Assembly: GCA_016800925.1 (NCBI GenBank)
Contig: JABCPU010000130.1
Location: 1-64,000 of the forward strand
DNA: 64,000 nucleotides
DNA from: Suillus spraguei
Taxonomy: Eukaryota; Basidiomycota; Agaricomycetes; Boletales; Suillaceae
Direction: 5' to 3'
Under the pieces are notes generated by a model. That model saw only the letters and a list, made by a program, of their open reading frames with translations. It did not search any database and was not told the origin of the DNA. The translations under genes and the position numbers were made by a program. Positions 1 through 10,226 of this stretch are shown one piece after another (the first letter of the stretch is position 1; each line of letters begins with the position of its first letter).

Positions 1-167
1 TCATATCCGAAACCTTCGGATGTTCGGATCCACCACATTACCACTTCCAGATCTTCGGACATTTATCCTCCCTCTGAGATAAGGGGCATTACTCGGGAAA
101 GGGGCACAGTGCACGAACTGAGGCCAAAGCCCTTCGGATCTCTTACCCTTTGAGTACAGTCTTAACA
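1..167 (+). mobile_element. LTR fragment, family A (3' end only)
   Basis: This stretch matches the last part of the 769-bp family A LTR (compare 52275-52442), in the same orientation, and ends in the same CTTAACA terminus at 167. The match is clearly diverged, so it is an older copy. The rest of the LTR lies left of the window, so solo LTR and full element cannot be told apart. Confidence 0.85.
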
Positions 168-520
168 GCACAGCAGGTTCCTTACATTGTAGCACCTTAC
201 AATTAGTGATGTGCCAGGCCTGGCCTCAGGCCCTCATAGGTCAGGCCCAAGCCAGGCCTACTTGACAGGCCTCATCAGGGCTTGGGCCTGGTCTGGCTAT
301 CTCATAGGCCATGGCCCAGGGCTCAGGCCAGGGCCTCTACATAGTGAAGGCAATTGCCGGAATGTACTGTGCAGTAGACTAAATTGAAATTGTAAGGATC
401 TGCTGGAAGTTGGCTGAACAACATAACCAGCCTGAGAATGACTCTCACAGTCAGGTCTGACATTTATCTTACACTACTAACTTAAACTTGAAGTTAAATG
501 CTCAGCAATACCCAGTGCGG

Positions 521-817
521 GCATCTCTTGCCCATGACTACTTATCTATCATGGCTACCTCAGTATTGAGTGAGCATGCCTTCTCAGCTGCTGCTCTAAC
601 CATTACCAAGCGGTGAAATTGCCTGAAGGGTGATGTTGTGGAGGCTATCCAAGTCTTACATATGTTGTACAATTGCAACCTTATGTTTCATGAGCCTCCC
701 CCTTCATCTGCTTTAGAGCTAGCATTGGAAGAGCCGGAAGTTGATGAGGAAGTTGATTCTGGTGTTCAAGGGAGCACTGCCTGGGATTCGGAGCTATCTG
801 ATATATTGTCTGACTAG
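521..817 (+). pseudogene. hAT transposase C-terminal dimerisation domain (fragment)
   Basis: The reading frame starting at 521 contains ATSVLSEHAFSAAALTITKR and then a block ending LKGDVVEAIQVLHMLY. This is the hAT C-terminal dimerisation signature (SxERxFS followed by LxxxxVExLxxL), with the usual arginine changed to histidine in SEHAFS. An in-frame TGA at 614-616 follows CGG, where an arginine codon is expected, so it probably arose from CGA. An acidic tail follows and the frame ends at TAG 815-817, close to the right end of the element. The DDE catalytic part is missing, so the protein would be inactive. Confidence 0.8.
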
Positions 818-830
818 TACTGCTAGTACT

Positions 831-1694
831 TGTTAGCAACCTAGCCATGCACTAAGGAACTTGAGTGGTGTCTGCGACGGGCACTCTATAAAGAGTGGCA
901 GCCCATGCGTATTGGTCGCCTAGCGTGGAGTGTGCTAGTTGCATTGGGTTGGAGGTGGGCGCGATGTGCTGTCTCACAACCACATCTCAGCGATGGGTTC
1001 TACGATGACGAATAGACTTAGAAGCGATGAGCTTCTAAGAAGTTGAAGTATAGACAATAAGCTTATCGAAGCTTATTGAAAGGAAGTTCAGGGTCGAAGA
1101 TCAAGTAGATTCAAGTTAAAGAAGTACAAAGGCTATCTGTGTGTATTTATACATAAGATTGAAGCAGAGCGCAAATACATAAGTATTGCTAGATTAAGTA
1201 TGAAGTCAGATAGCCAATAGGAAGACGCATGCTCATAAATGAGTCAGAGGTGTATGAACCAATGAATGCACGCATGTGCAAAAGGGAGTTATAGGTGCGG
1301 AGCCAAAAGTCTAAAGGGTACAAGCCAATGAGGTGACACACGAGTCATAGTTAAATGCAAAGAAAAGATAAAGGGAAATATGACACCAGACGTAGTCCTT
1401 GAACCATAGGATAGCACATGTTGAAGCACAGAGGAAGGCGTTGAACGTGACAGAGGCGTTCAAGGTGCGAGAGGTCGCGAGGGGCGTGAAGAGTGCGTGT
1501 GAGCGTGAGGAGTGCTGGAAGAGTGCGCGTGTAGCGGCGATGGAGGAGGCAAGCATAGGCGAGGTAGGGAGTGATGATGGCAAGCCAGATGAGGTAGTGG
1601 AGGACGAGGATGGAGGCCTCGTCAGGACGAGAGTAGATGGCAACGCATAGGAGGAAAAATGATAGTAGGGGCGCAAGAAGGTGTTCTTGTAACA
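831..1694 (-). mobile_element. Solo LTR, family D, inside the hAT element
   Basis: The sequence begins TGTTAGCAACC, ends GTAACA and is flanked by a 5-bp TSD, GTACT, at 826-830 and 1695-1699. Its 831-1390 part matches, in reverse complement, the LTR ending at 40585, including a TATAAATA box region. Transcription would therefore run on the minus strand. It landed 14 bp after the hAT transposase stop. No internal retroelement sequence is present, so it is a solo LTR left by LTR-LTR recombination. Confidence 0.88.
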
Positions 1695-1829
1695 GTACTC
1701 CAAAAAATAAATATTGCATTTTTCACTATTTCTGCATTTTTTATTGTGAGGCCCTGGCCTGGGCCTGGCCTGAGTTTTCACCAGGCCTGAGCCCTCTGAA
1801 GCCAGGCCCGGCACATCACTACTTACAAT

Positions 1830-2308
1830 ACATTGTACTCTCATGATGATAATCAATACCTGACTTTGTGTAAGCACGCCAGCTTACAGTTCCCATAATC
1901 AGTACATATACTGCTGCTGATGCTGAAAGCTAAGCTTTCAGTATTTCACCTTTTGGTGTAACGGTTATGCGGGCAGTGGTCTGACCATGTTACACTTTAA
2001 CTGCATATCTCTGTGTGATTTCCAATGTCTGAATAATCTAATTGAGATAATAATCTATTTGCCTGGAACACATACACACTCCATCCATTGGAAATTTCAG
2101 GTTCCAAGTCTGCTCAGACATACTAAACCCTAACCCTGATATTGTTGACAGTGTTGACACTGTATATATATCTATGTATTGTTAGGTCTAGGATGAGCTA
2201 TTTTTGTGATGTTATGGGCAGAAATTCGGCTTTACTGACGACACGTCGACGGCAGCGCAAAGTACGCTTCTCATTGACTACTAACAGCCCATCTTCCTGT
2301 CTAGCGAT
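1830..2308. other. Intergenic; no gene recognised
   Basis: This is AT-rich sequence between the hAT element and the WD40-HET pseudogene. It contains a short inverted repeat, AAAGCTAAGCTTTC, near 1927 and a tRNA-like A-box string near 1955 without a B box. Nothing codes convincingly. It may include the promoter of the next gene. Confidence 0.5.
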
Positions 2309-5167
2309 ATGTCAGGATTGCTCGATGTAGAAAAACAATATCTCGCTGGGAGAAGGCGCCCGAAGCCGGCGCAGACAACCCAGCCAGTGGACACAACCCA
2401 GTCAGTGCCAATACACACAATGCGAGTGCACACAAAGCTAGTGTCGGCAGTCGCTTTCTTCAAAGACGGTCAACGGATCGTTACTGCTTCAGAGGACAAA
2501 ACCGTGCGAATCTGGGATGTAGAGAAAAGAGTATTGGCGGGAGGGCCATTCAAGGAACACAGTGATGCTATGACATCAATCGCTGTTTCGCCAGACGATA
2601 GGCGAATTGCGAGTGGAGGAGGAGATGGAGCCATTATCATCTGGGACGTCGATAGCACCCAGATGGTATTCGGACCGCCAGTGAAGCATACAAACTGGAT
2701 GTCGTCGGTGTGCTTCTCCCCTGATGGAAAGAGACTCGCAAGCGGGTCAGACGATTGCACGGTTATTATATGGGATGTAGAGGCTAGCGCTGTCCTCTCA
2801 ACTCTCAAGGGTCTAGATGTGGTGAAATGTGTCGCGTTGAACGTTCAGCCCAGATGGGCTAAAGCTGGCATCCGGCAGCTGCCGCAAAACCAACATCATT
2901 CAGGTTTGGAGTACCAATAATGACAAGCTGCTGCTCGACATCAACGCTCACAGAGATTGGATTCGAAATATTGTATGGACGCCTGACGGCCGGCAACTTA
3001 TTTCTGCATCAGACGACAAAAAAATCAAGTTCTGGGACTCGTCGAATGGGAAGCAGATCGGTCAACCTTGCACCGATCACACTTTCTACGTCAGCTCACT
3101 TGCCATCTCTTCTGATGGCTTCTTCATTGCATCTGCCTCGTTCGACCGTACCGTGCGATTGTGGAACAAAAACTCACACGAGAAGATGGGACAGGCACTC
3201 AAACACACAACATGTGTTTCCTCCGTCGCAATTTCTCTCAACGGAGAACTGCTAGTCAGTGGAGACTATGATGGGAATGTTCACCTGTGGTCCATCAAGA
3301 ACACAATTTCCGCAGAATTCAGAATGGATGCCTCATACTTTGCGCACCGCGGTAAGGCGAAGTTGGGACAAAATCTCTATGCGGACGCCGGAGGCCCTCT
3401 TGGATGCGGACAAGGTGCGGACGATATCCGTCGTCATCTTAACATCTGTAACAATATTCGTAGGTCATTGAGCTCATCCCTTCGTCTCATCTTGGATACG
3501 AATTGAAGCATGCAGCGCTTCGTGGAGTACAGCGCTATGATGATGCATTCGAAGCTTTCACAATCATGCTCTCTAAGTTGGATGATGCACCCGACCTACA
3601 GATACGACGTAAGCCCCACGCAAAAGCGCAGACTTGAAGATGACTTACATTGTTTGCAGAGCTACTCCAGCAATATGTCAGTCCTGAAGTCGAAGATACC
3701 ATTCGACAAGCCATTCATGCCCAACTGGAAAACGCTCCTCTTCGTCTGATCAACACTTCTACTGGACGTTTGTGCGATCGAGATGCGCAGATCAATGCAT
3801 TCATGAAAAGTGCAGAGCACGGAAAGCTTTTGCATTCACTGGTGATGCATGCGCCTCTCCAAACGGAGCTCACTGGAGAAGTGGTTGCGAAGTACTTCAG
3901 TTGGGTCATGTTGTCCCATAGGTGGGAAAGCAAGGAGCCGCGACTGCATGACGTTCAGGGCAGAAACATATACGACTTGGATCAGGCCGGAACCATTGTG
4001 AAGTTGCAGAAGTTCTGCAAAGTTGCTCGCGATGCAGGGTATCGTTGGGCATGGAGCGATACATGTTGCATCGACCCGAACAACAATGTCGAGCTCGGAC
4101 GATCAGTCAATTCCATGTTTATCTGGTATCACCTCTCAGCGCTCACCATCGTTTACCTATCAGATGTCCCGCCTTGGTCAAAGTCGGGCGCGCTCGCAAT
4201 CAGCATTTGGAACACGTGAGGATGGACCGTTCAGGAGTTCCTCGCTCCTAAAATTGTTCTCTTCTACCAAGCAGATTGGTCCCTATACCTCGACAAACAC
4301 TCGCGGAACCACAAGGAGTCTGTCGCTATCACGCAGGAGTTGGAGCGTTCAACTGGTATAAATGCGAGGGCACTCGTCGCCTTCCGCCCGGGGATGAGAG
4401 GTGCCCGAGAGAAACTTCAATAGGCATCAACGCGTGTCACTACACTGCAGGAAGACATCGCGTATTCGTTGTTTGGGATCTTTGGCGTCCACCTTCCTGT
4501 CATCTACGGAGAAAAAAGACAGAACGCACTCGGACGTCTTTTGCAGGAGATCATAGCCCATTCGGGCGACATCATGGCCCTTGATTGGGTTGGACAATCC
4601 TCTAGTTTCAATAGTTGTCTCCCAGCCGACATTTCCTCATACAAAGCTCCGTCATATATGCCACCGTCTCTATCCGAAGACGAGATGCAGATATCGATCT
4701 CCACGCTGCGAAACACTACCGTCGTTGTGGAGTCGGCCTCGAAATTGTATAGCACTCTTGAGAACATCAGTGTTCCTCGTTTCGCAAACGCCAGACTTCA
4801 ATTACCTTGCATCGCATTCACCCTCACAGAAGTCAAGCGGAGGCCTGATCAAGATGAGGCCAGATGTTTCACTTATGATATCAAGGCAGAAGGGCTACGA
4901 GACCTGCAGATCGCAACGGAAGAAAAACTTGCTCAATTCTCGCCTGAAAAACGTACTATGCAGACATTCTTACTCATCCGTCCATGGAATCGGTATGAGC
5001 TCGGGCTGATTAACTTCGCAGACGAGACGCAGCGTGTAGAAGATTGGCCCGAGCCTGGGTCTCCGTCAGATGATAAGCTCGGTGGCCATCTTGGACACAA
5101 CGACCCGGCTACGCGAGAGTTGAGGCTGATCGTTCGCCTCAGACAGCCTTTTGTCGCACTTTGCTAG
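2309..5167 (+). pseudogene. WD40 repeat-HET domain protein, disrupted
   Basis: The N-terminal part (2309 to about 3310) is a run of about six WD40 repeats; blades ending IWDV, IWDV, IWDV, VWST, FWDS, LWNK and LWSI are visible. A linker follows, with a GT-AG intron at 3609-3659. The C-terminal part (about 3890-4560) is a HET (heterokaryon incompatibility) domain: SWVMLSHRW, a WAWSDTCCID block, SMFIWYHLSALTIVYLSDV, GWTVQEFLAP and EDIAYSLFGIFGVHLPVIYG. About 190 residues of family-specific tail end at 5167. HET domains act in allorecognition and cell-death signalling, and the WD40 part would be the sensor or scaffold. The copy is broken by single-base frame changes near 2845, 3345 and 3472, an in-frame TGA at 4217 (expected Arg of RGWTVQE, CGA to TGA) and a TAG at 4421 (expected Trp). 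Unless these are sequencing errors it cannot make a full protein. Confidence 0.85.
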
Positions 5168-5855
5168 CGCAGCAGTGGGGTGGGGAGTATAAGAGAATCG
5201 CTTCGGATAGCAATATCTTCGCACAAGTCAATGGCGTAGCTTCTGTTGACATGATGAATGTCAGGATGCTGGATATATTGTAGCTGGTTACTACCGCGGG
5301 ACACAGGCATGGACACATCTCAGGTGATGAAATGATTGCCTGTTTGAAGGCGTATTTACGTTCCTGAGAGACCATCAGGCCTCTCGTCCACAGGAGCGGG
5401 GAGAGAAGGCTGTCAACAACAATCTGGGGCTAGCGCAATTGCACACAATAGACAACTTACACGTGGGGTCCAGAAAGCAGATTAGTAAGGTCGAGTAAGT
5501 AGTATCCGCTCGAGTACAACCATGAATTCTCACTGAGATTCAAGTTGCAACGTCGATACTTCTCAGGGCTACAATATCAAATGACTATGCCGACGGACCG
5601 ACTACTAGTAGCTGTCAGGTCAAATCAATTAAGTCAGTCAGTGACTGACGCCTGACAGCACGGGGATTTAGAAATTGGACATGCCAGGATCAAAAGCAAA
5701 CCATCTCTTGCCACATTTTATCGAATCCTTGTACTCGTGATGACTCGCATGGCAACTATCTCGTCATCACTTTTCGAGGGGGACTGACGTGGCTAAGGTG
5801 CTCAACATTTCCATCGCGTTTGCTATCACATATATAATGGGCCACCGAGTATGAT
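5168..5855. promoter_or_regulatory. Intergenic with upstream region of the protease gene
   Basis: No coding signal was found. A TATATAA box lies at 5831-5837, 43 bp before the ATG at 5874; transcription should then start near 5861-5868, downstream of the in-frame ATG at 5856. A nested palindrome lies upstream: CTGTCAGG at 5612-5619 pairs with CCTGACAG at 5651-5658, enclosing the palindrome GTCAGTCA-G-TGACTGAC at 5633-5649. Its role is unknown; operator or old transposon end are both possible. Confidence 0.55.
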
Positions 5856-5873
5856 ATGACTTTCCAGCGAGTC

Positions 5874-7331
5874 ATGTTCTCCGTTGCATCCTTGTTGGCA
5901 CTCCTGGCTTTGTCAGTCACGGGATCTCCCGTCGAAGTTCGCAATTCCCCCATCACGCTCCCCATGACCAGGAGGCCAGCATTCTCCAATGTTACTGACC
6001 TCTTGCGGCATGATGAAGCTCTCGTTGCGGCCTTGACGGAATACAGCACGCATGGCCGACGTGCTAAGAATTTCCCTTTGACAGACTTTCATGGGGGCTA
6101 CGCCGTATCAATTGGCATTGGCAATCCCGCCACAACTTGTAAGTTCAACACTGAGAAAACATGCGGCTGCTAATGTATTATTGAAGACCACTTGATTGTC
6201 GACAGCCTTTACGGGATCACATGGGTTGGCGCCAGCACTAGGTACATGAGCAGCACCGGCATCAACACTGGAATGTCTATGAGACTCGATTACGGTTATG
6301 GCTCTGTTCAAGGTATGGCATACAACGATATAAGTTGAAAATACCTACGATTAGTATCCATAGGAACTTTATTCGAAGACTCAATGACTTTCGGTACTGA
6401 TGATCCCTTGCTCTCCATCAATCACATGCAATTCGGTGTTGCTTCTACTTCGGAGGGCTTCGGTTTTGACGGTGTCCTTGGCATCGGGCCTAGAGCCTTT
6501 ACAGGCGGCATCCCGACTGTCACTGACTACCTGTTTAAACAAAAGTTCATTCAGCGGCGCGTTGTTAGTATCTTTTTCCAGCCCGCCGGTGCAGGTGCAG
6601 TTCAAGATGGCGATGGAGAGATTTCCTTTGGTGGAGTCAACCAACATAGGACCGCCGGCTACATTGGCTACACGTAAGGCACCTTAGCCTCTGGATCAAT
6701 CCAGACTGATAGTCGTTGTTTTGTTTCAGTGAAATCACCGCCAATTCCCGCTCATCGCAGTATTGGGGTATCAATCAGCGGATCACCTACGGAGATAGTA
6801 CAGTTATCTTGGGAGACACCGCTGGCGTCGTGAATTGTGGTTGCACCTTTCTTTACATTGCGTCTGGTGTGTATTTGGAGTGCAGCGAGCAATAATGGTC
6901 TCATCAGCGTTCGATAGATGCCTTTGAGAGGTACAAGACTGCAACCGGCGGTATCGAGAATGCGGCGACTGGTCTTCTCCAGATTTCCCCTGACCAGTAC
7001 GATGCCCTAAAATACTTGTACTTCCATATTGGCGAGGCACGTCAATTCCGTCGACCCTCACATCCTTTGTTAACCATTTGCACAGGAGGTCTACGCATTC
7101 ATTCCTAATGCGCAAATCTGGCCTCGTTCTCTCAACCACATGCTTGATGGCGGTGGCAGTAAGGATGATATATTTCTCATCGTTCAAGGCCTTGCAGACC
7201 CCACTGGCTCAGGGTTTGACTTTATTAATGGCTACGTATTCCTCCAGCGCTTCCACGCTGTGTTCGATAGCGGCAAGAAGCGCCGCGTCGGTTTTGCCCG
7301 AACCCTGTTCACTTATAGCACCGACAACTAA
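5874..7331 (+). CDS. Secreted pepsin-like (A1) protein with altered catalytic motifs
   Basis: Six exons (5874-6138, 6187-6312, 6364-6673, 6730-6866, 6918-7036, 7086-7331) join in frame to about 400 residues, the usual size of A1 pepsin-family proteins. Introns are 48-56 bp with GT-AG ends, except the fifth (7037-7085), which starts GC in a GAG|GCACGT context. The N-terminus (MFSVASLLALLALSVTGSP) is a signal peptide. Family landmarks are FGVASTSEGFGFDGVLGIGP, the GEISFGGVN block, AQIWPRSLNHML and the C-terminal KKRRVGFARTL. The first active-site motif, normally DTGSSNTWVG, reads DSLYGITWVG, and the second, normally VDTGTT, reads VNCGCT. One catalytic Asp is replaced by Asn and both Thr-Gly partners are damaged, so proteolysis is unlikely although the frame is intact. 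Start 5874 is preferred to 5856 because of the TATA box and the signal peptide. A pseudoenzyme or an early pseudogene are both possible. Confidence 0.85.
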
Positions 7332-8184
7332 TATAGAATTGCCAAAGTATACAAAGCATCGTTTGCAGACGCAAAGCAGCATACGGATTTGAAGGTTACC
7401 GTATACTACGATTAGAATATAGCAATACAAGTGAGCGCGGGTCGTCTTGTAGAAGTGAATTCCGTGCGAGTTTGCGTATAGTAATATAGGATCTTTTGAT
7501 CAATACACAGTATATATATTATTGTCGTCTATCCTGTCCTGTATCCGAGTCTGCGTGCATGGTGCGTTGCAGATGCCAAAGAGTTGTTGAAATAAAGGAT
7601 AGAGTAGGTCAAGATATTAGCGTCAATATCCGACTGCTGTCCACGAACCTACAAAATAGCTGGACAAATGACCTGCATTGATGAAAGGCCACCAAGTGGG
7701 ATAATTTGAGATTATGGCCAGAATGTGAGAGGAGAAGGTGGACGAATGATGATAGGAGATACCGAATCAATTCATCAGGGAATCGGCCATGAGATGATTT
7801 TAATAGATATTTCTGGCAAAATAAAATCAAATATCGACATCTACACATATAAAGCACGAGTTACCGCCGGCCTCGGGCGCAATTGTGTCCACCACGTCAT
7901 AGTGTTTTTGCGGCTCTTCCCGTGCACAGCATTCGTCCACATTGCTCTGAACTCATAGCAGCTTCACAAACTTTGAGGATGCCATTAACTTACTCTTGCA
8001 TTCATCGCCCTTATTTCTCTCAATATCTATGTTGACGAATTCAATGACAGAATTCTAGACAAATTACCATGCAATTTTTGTGAGTTTCACAAACAGACAT
8101 GAAGCACACATGCCACTCACAATTCAAATGATCTGAAGGAAGCTGAACACACTCCATTGAATGCGCCAGAACACACCTGATGAC
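7332..8184. other. Intergenic; no gene recognised
   Basis: This is the 3' flank of the protease-like gene up to the next LTR fragment. Only short, unconvincing open frames occur on both strands. No repeat or transposon end was recognised. Confidence 0.5.
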
Positions 8185-8506
8185 TGTCATATACCATACA
8201 TTTGATCTCAGATCTGATCAGATCCGATTGATCCTGCTTCCATCCATTCCACAGATCCTATCCGGACCACCCATCCGAAACTTCCCACTTCTTGCACTCT
8301 AACTCCATTGTGGACATCTGCATCTACCTCCTTTCGGCAATTATCCTGTCTCCGGTATTCTGGCTATATATATTTCTGTCCTGCTTATTGATCTGTTACC
8401 TATGTCTCATTTCCAACTTGTGCTTATTGATCTGCTGTGCATTTACTAATAGACTTCCATTATACATCATACATAGCCCTCGGTCCCAGACTTGTTGATT
8501 ATCCGT
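8185..8506 (+). mobile_element. LTR fragment, family A (5' part), cut by element C
   Basis: It starts TGTCATATACCATAC exactly like the family A LTR at 51674 and follows it for about 320 bp to the point ATTATCCGT. There the C LTR begins (TGTAGCGAGC at 8507). The remaining 440 bp of the LTR, beginning CTTAGAAAC, are not found right of element C, so the right flank was lost or rearranged. Confidence 0.88.
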
Positions 8507-9396
8507 TGTAGCGAGCAAAGGCATGCTGACCATCAAACCCCTGTTTTTGACAAGCATCTCATTACCATCCACGGCGGCAACTGAAGAATTCCCTTATAGC
8601 AAGTATATAGCCTTTTGCTCTGCTAAGGCAGAACTGTACTTCTTCCACGAACCCTTACCAGATCCTCATGCTGATGCCCTCATGTCCCATCCAAATTCAT
8701 CTAGATCCATTGGTGCATAGTTACTTCGCTTCTGCCATTACTAAATCTACGGCAGGATTTACCTTGCATCTCAAGGGGCCGCTACATGCTGTGTGCCTCT
8801 TAGTTAATACCCTGTTTATTTTCTTTCTCGCTACCGGACTCACCTAATAATCTTGTACACGCTTGAATATGTTAAAAAGACTCAACATACATACCGTTAC
8901 TGTTACTTCCCATTACATCCCTTCACTTGGACTTAGTATCAGAACACTTGCTAGTCTCAATCTATTTGCCTTTGAACCTTTCTCCATTCAAATCTCGCTC
9001 ATTGATTTAACCGCCGGTAACTTTACCGCTTGAAGTACCGCGCAACTTTCGACTTCACTACTCGTAACTGGACCGTGGCCAGTGATCTCACTGGGTCGCT
9101 ACCTCTCTCATCAACTTTCTCGCTCATACAGAACTGCCACTACCACTACCGCACTGCAGGTAGGAGTACTATATTTTTTTCACAGAAGTCATTTTTGTTC
9201 TTGCTCTCACTAGCTAACCACTACAGCTATCCTTACCATGCTAGTACCACCAATATACTGTTACTGCCGCTAACCTCAGAAGCTGGAATCTTCATTGCCT
9301 TATTAGTACTTTCTTGATTCCTTCGCACTAACTTAGAAGGAATTGCTTCTATTGCAGTCCTCTTGGGTCGAACATCTCACTCGCACCTTCAGTAGG
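8507..9396 (+). mobile_element. C element 5' LTR, first part
   Basis: It matches the 3' LTR (33975-34868) from TGTAGYGAGC onward. The LTR is interrupted by the KDZ transposon at the 8-bp target TCAGTAGG (9389-9396) and resumes at 17648. Confidence 0.85.
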
Positions 9397-10226
9397 CACC
9401 TCAACCTCACTACTATGTTACCTTATAAGGATGTCGTGGGGGGGGGGGGGGGGCTATGGCATGCTAATTAGCACTGGATCTCCTAATCTTCACACACCGC
9501 CAGTACCACCTAGAATAAAGCCTTAATTCCCTTTGCGGATTTTCCCAAAATGGTAGCTTATGTGAGTATGTCACGAGGCGCGGCAACGGGAGAGCTTCCT
9601 GACTATTGCCACCCTCCCTCAGCAAGCTCCGCACTGCCGCTCACTGCCAAATTAGCCTTGCTCGCTGTCGTCGATGATGAGCTCAGCTAAGTACCTCATT
9701 TCTTCACCGTTTTTTAAAATTCTTTTTTTATTATTAATCTATTTATCTATATACAGATGTTCGCAGTGCTCAGCAATGCTAAGGGCCTCTGCTCACCGTC
9801 TTCCATGTTGTACTAGGTGAGTTTCAACCCCACGTGACTTTGTTGATTTCGTCCCTTACCAGATATACCCACAGCATCTGCTGTGCTTACATCTACCCCC
9901 ATGCCTATGCCTTGCTGCTGCCATCGCTGGCAGCAGCGAGGGCCTTCTATCTTCTAAGTCCTTCCCCACCATCGACAATGCCTCCTGCAAGGAATTCCCA
10001 TGCTGTGCGACTCGTTGTTGGCTCTACTAGGTCTACTGCATGACTTACATCCAAGGTATTGTCGCAGATGCAGCAGGTCGAGGACAGACGGTGCTGACAA
10101 GAAAGGTATGAAGCCAATATTTCAGGTAAGAGAGTCAATCACCGCACTCTGTCTCTGCGCTGATATTGGCTTTAGGTCTGAGTACCGACTCTCAAACAAT
10201 ACTCGCTGACATGCAGCACGAACCTG
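9397..10226 (+). repeat. KDZ left terminal inverted repeat
   Basis: This is the reverse complement of 16818-17647 with very few differences, and both arms are 830 bp. It includes a run of 16 G near 9440. After a gap in the left copy, similarity resumes (10245-10360 against about 16515-16630), so the right end carries about 170 bp more than the left. The start of the transposase gene lies inside this repeat, so the right end holds a copy of its promoter region in the opposite direction. Confidence 0.92.

Larger units (their letters stand above)
204..1821 (+). mobile_element. hAT DNA transposon remnant with TIRs and 8-bp TSD
   Basis: The left end reads TAGTGATGTGCCAGGCCTGG and the right end is its reverse complement with one difference (1802-1821). 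The element is flanked by a perfect 8-bp direct repeat, CTTACAAT, at 196-203 and 1822-1829, the TSD length typical of hAT. GC-rich AGGCC and GGCCT motifs recur inside both ends. Inside are only the C-terminal part of a hAT transposase (521-817) and an inserted solo LTR (831-1694). Without that LTR the element is about 750 bp, so it is an internally deleted, non-autonomous copy. Confidence 0.9.

Noticed and set aside
1311..1877. 188-residue minus-strand ORF across the hAT and D LTR border
   Set aside because: It crosses three unrelated repeat boundaries with TSDs, so it cannot be a real gene.
1950..1990. tRNA-like string GGTGTAACGGTTATGCG
   Set aside because: Resembles an A box but no B box (GGTTCGANTCC) or cloverleaf follows; not called as a tRNA or SINE.
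2126..2140. Telomere-like AAACCCTAACCCTG
   Set aside because: Only about two units, internal to the contig and without an array; chance or a minor remnant.
9436..9453. Homopolymer run of 16 G as an assembly gap
   Set aside because: The inverted-repeat partner has a matching run of 15 C at 17592, so it is genuine sequence with normal length variation.
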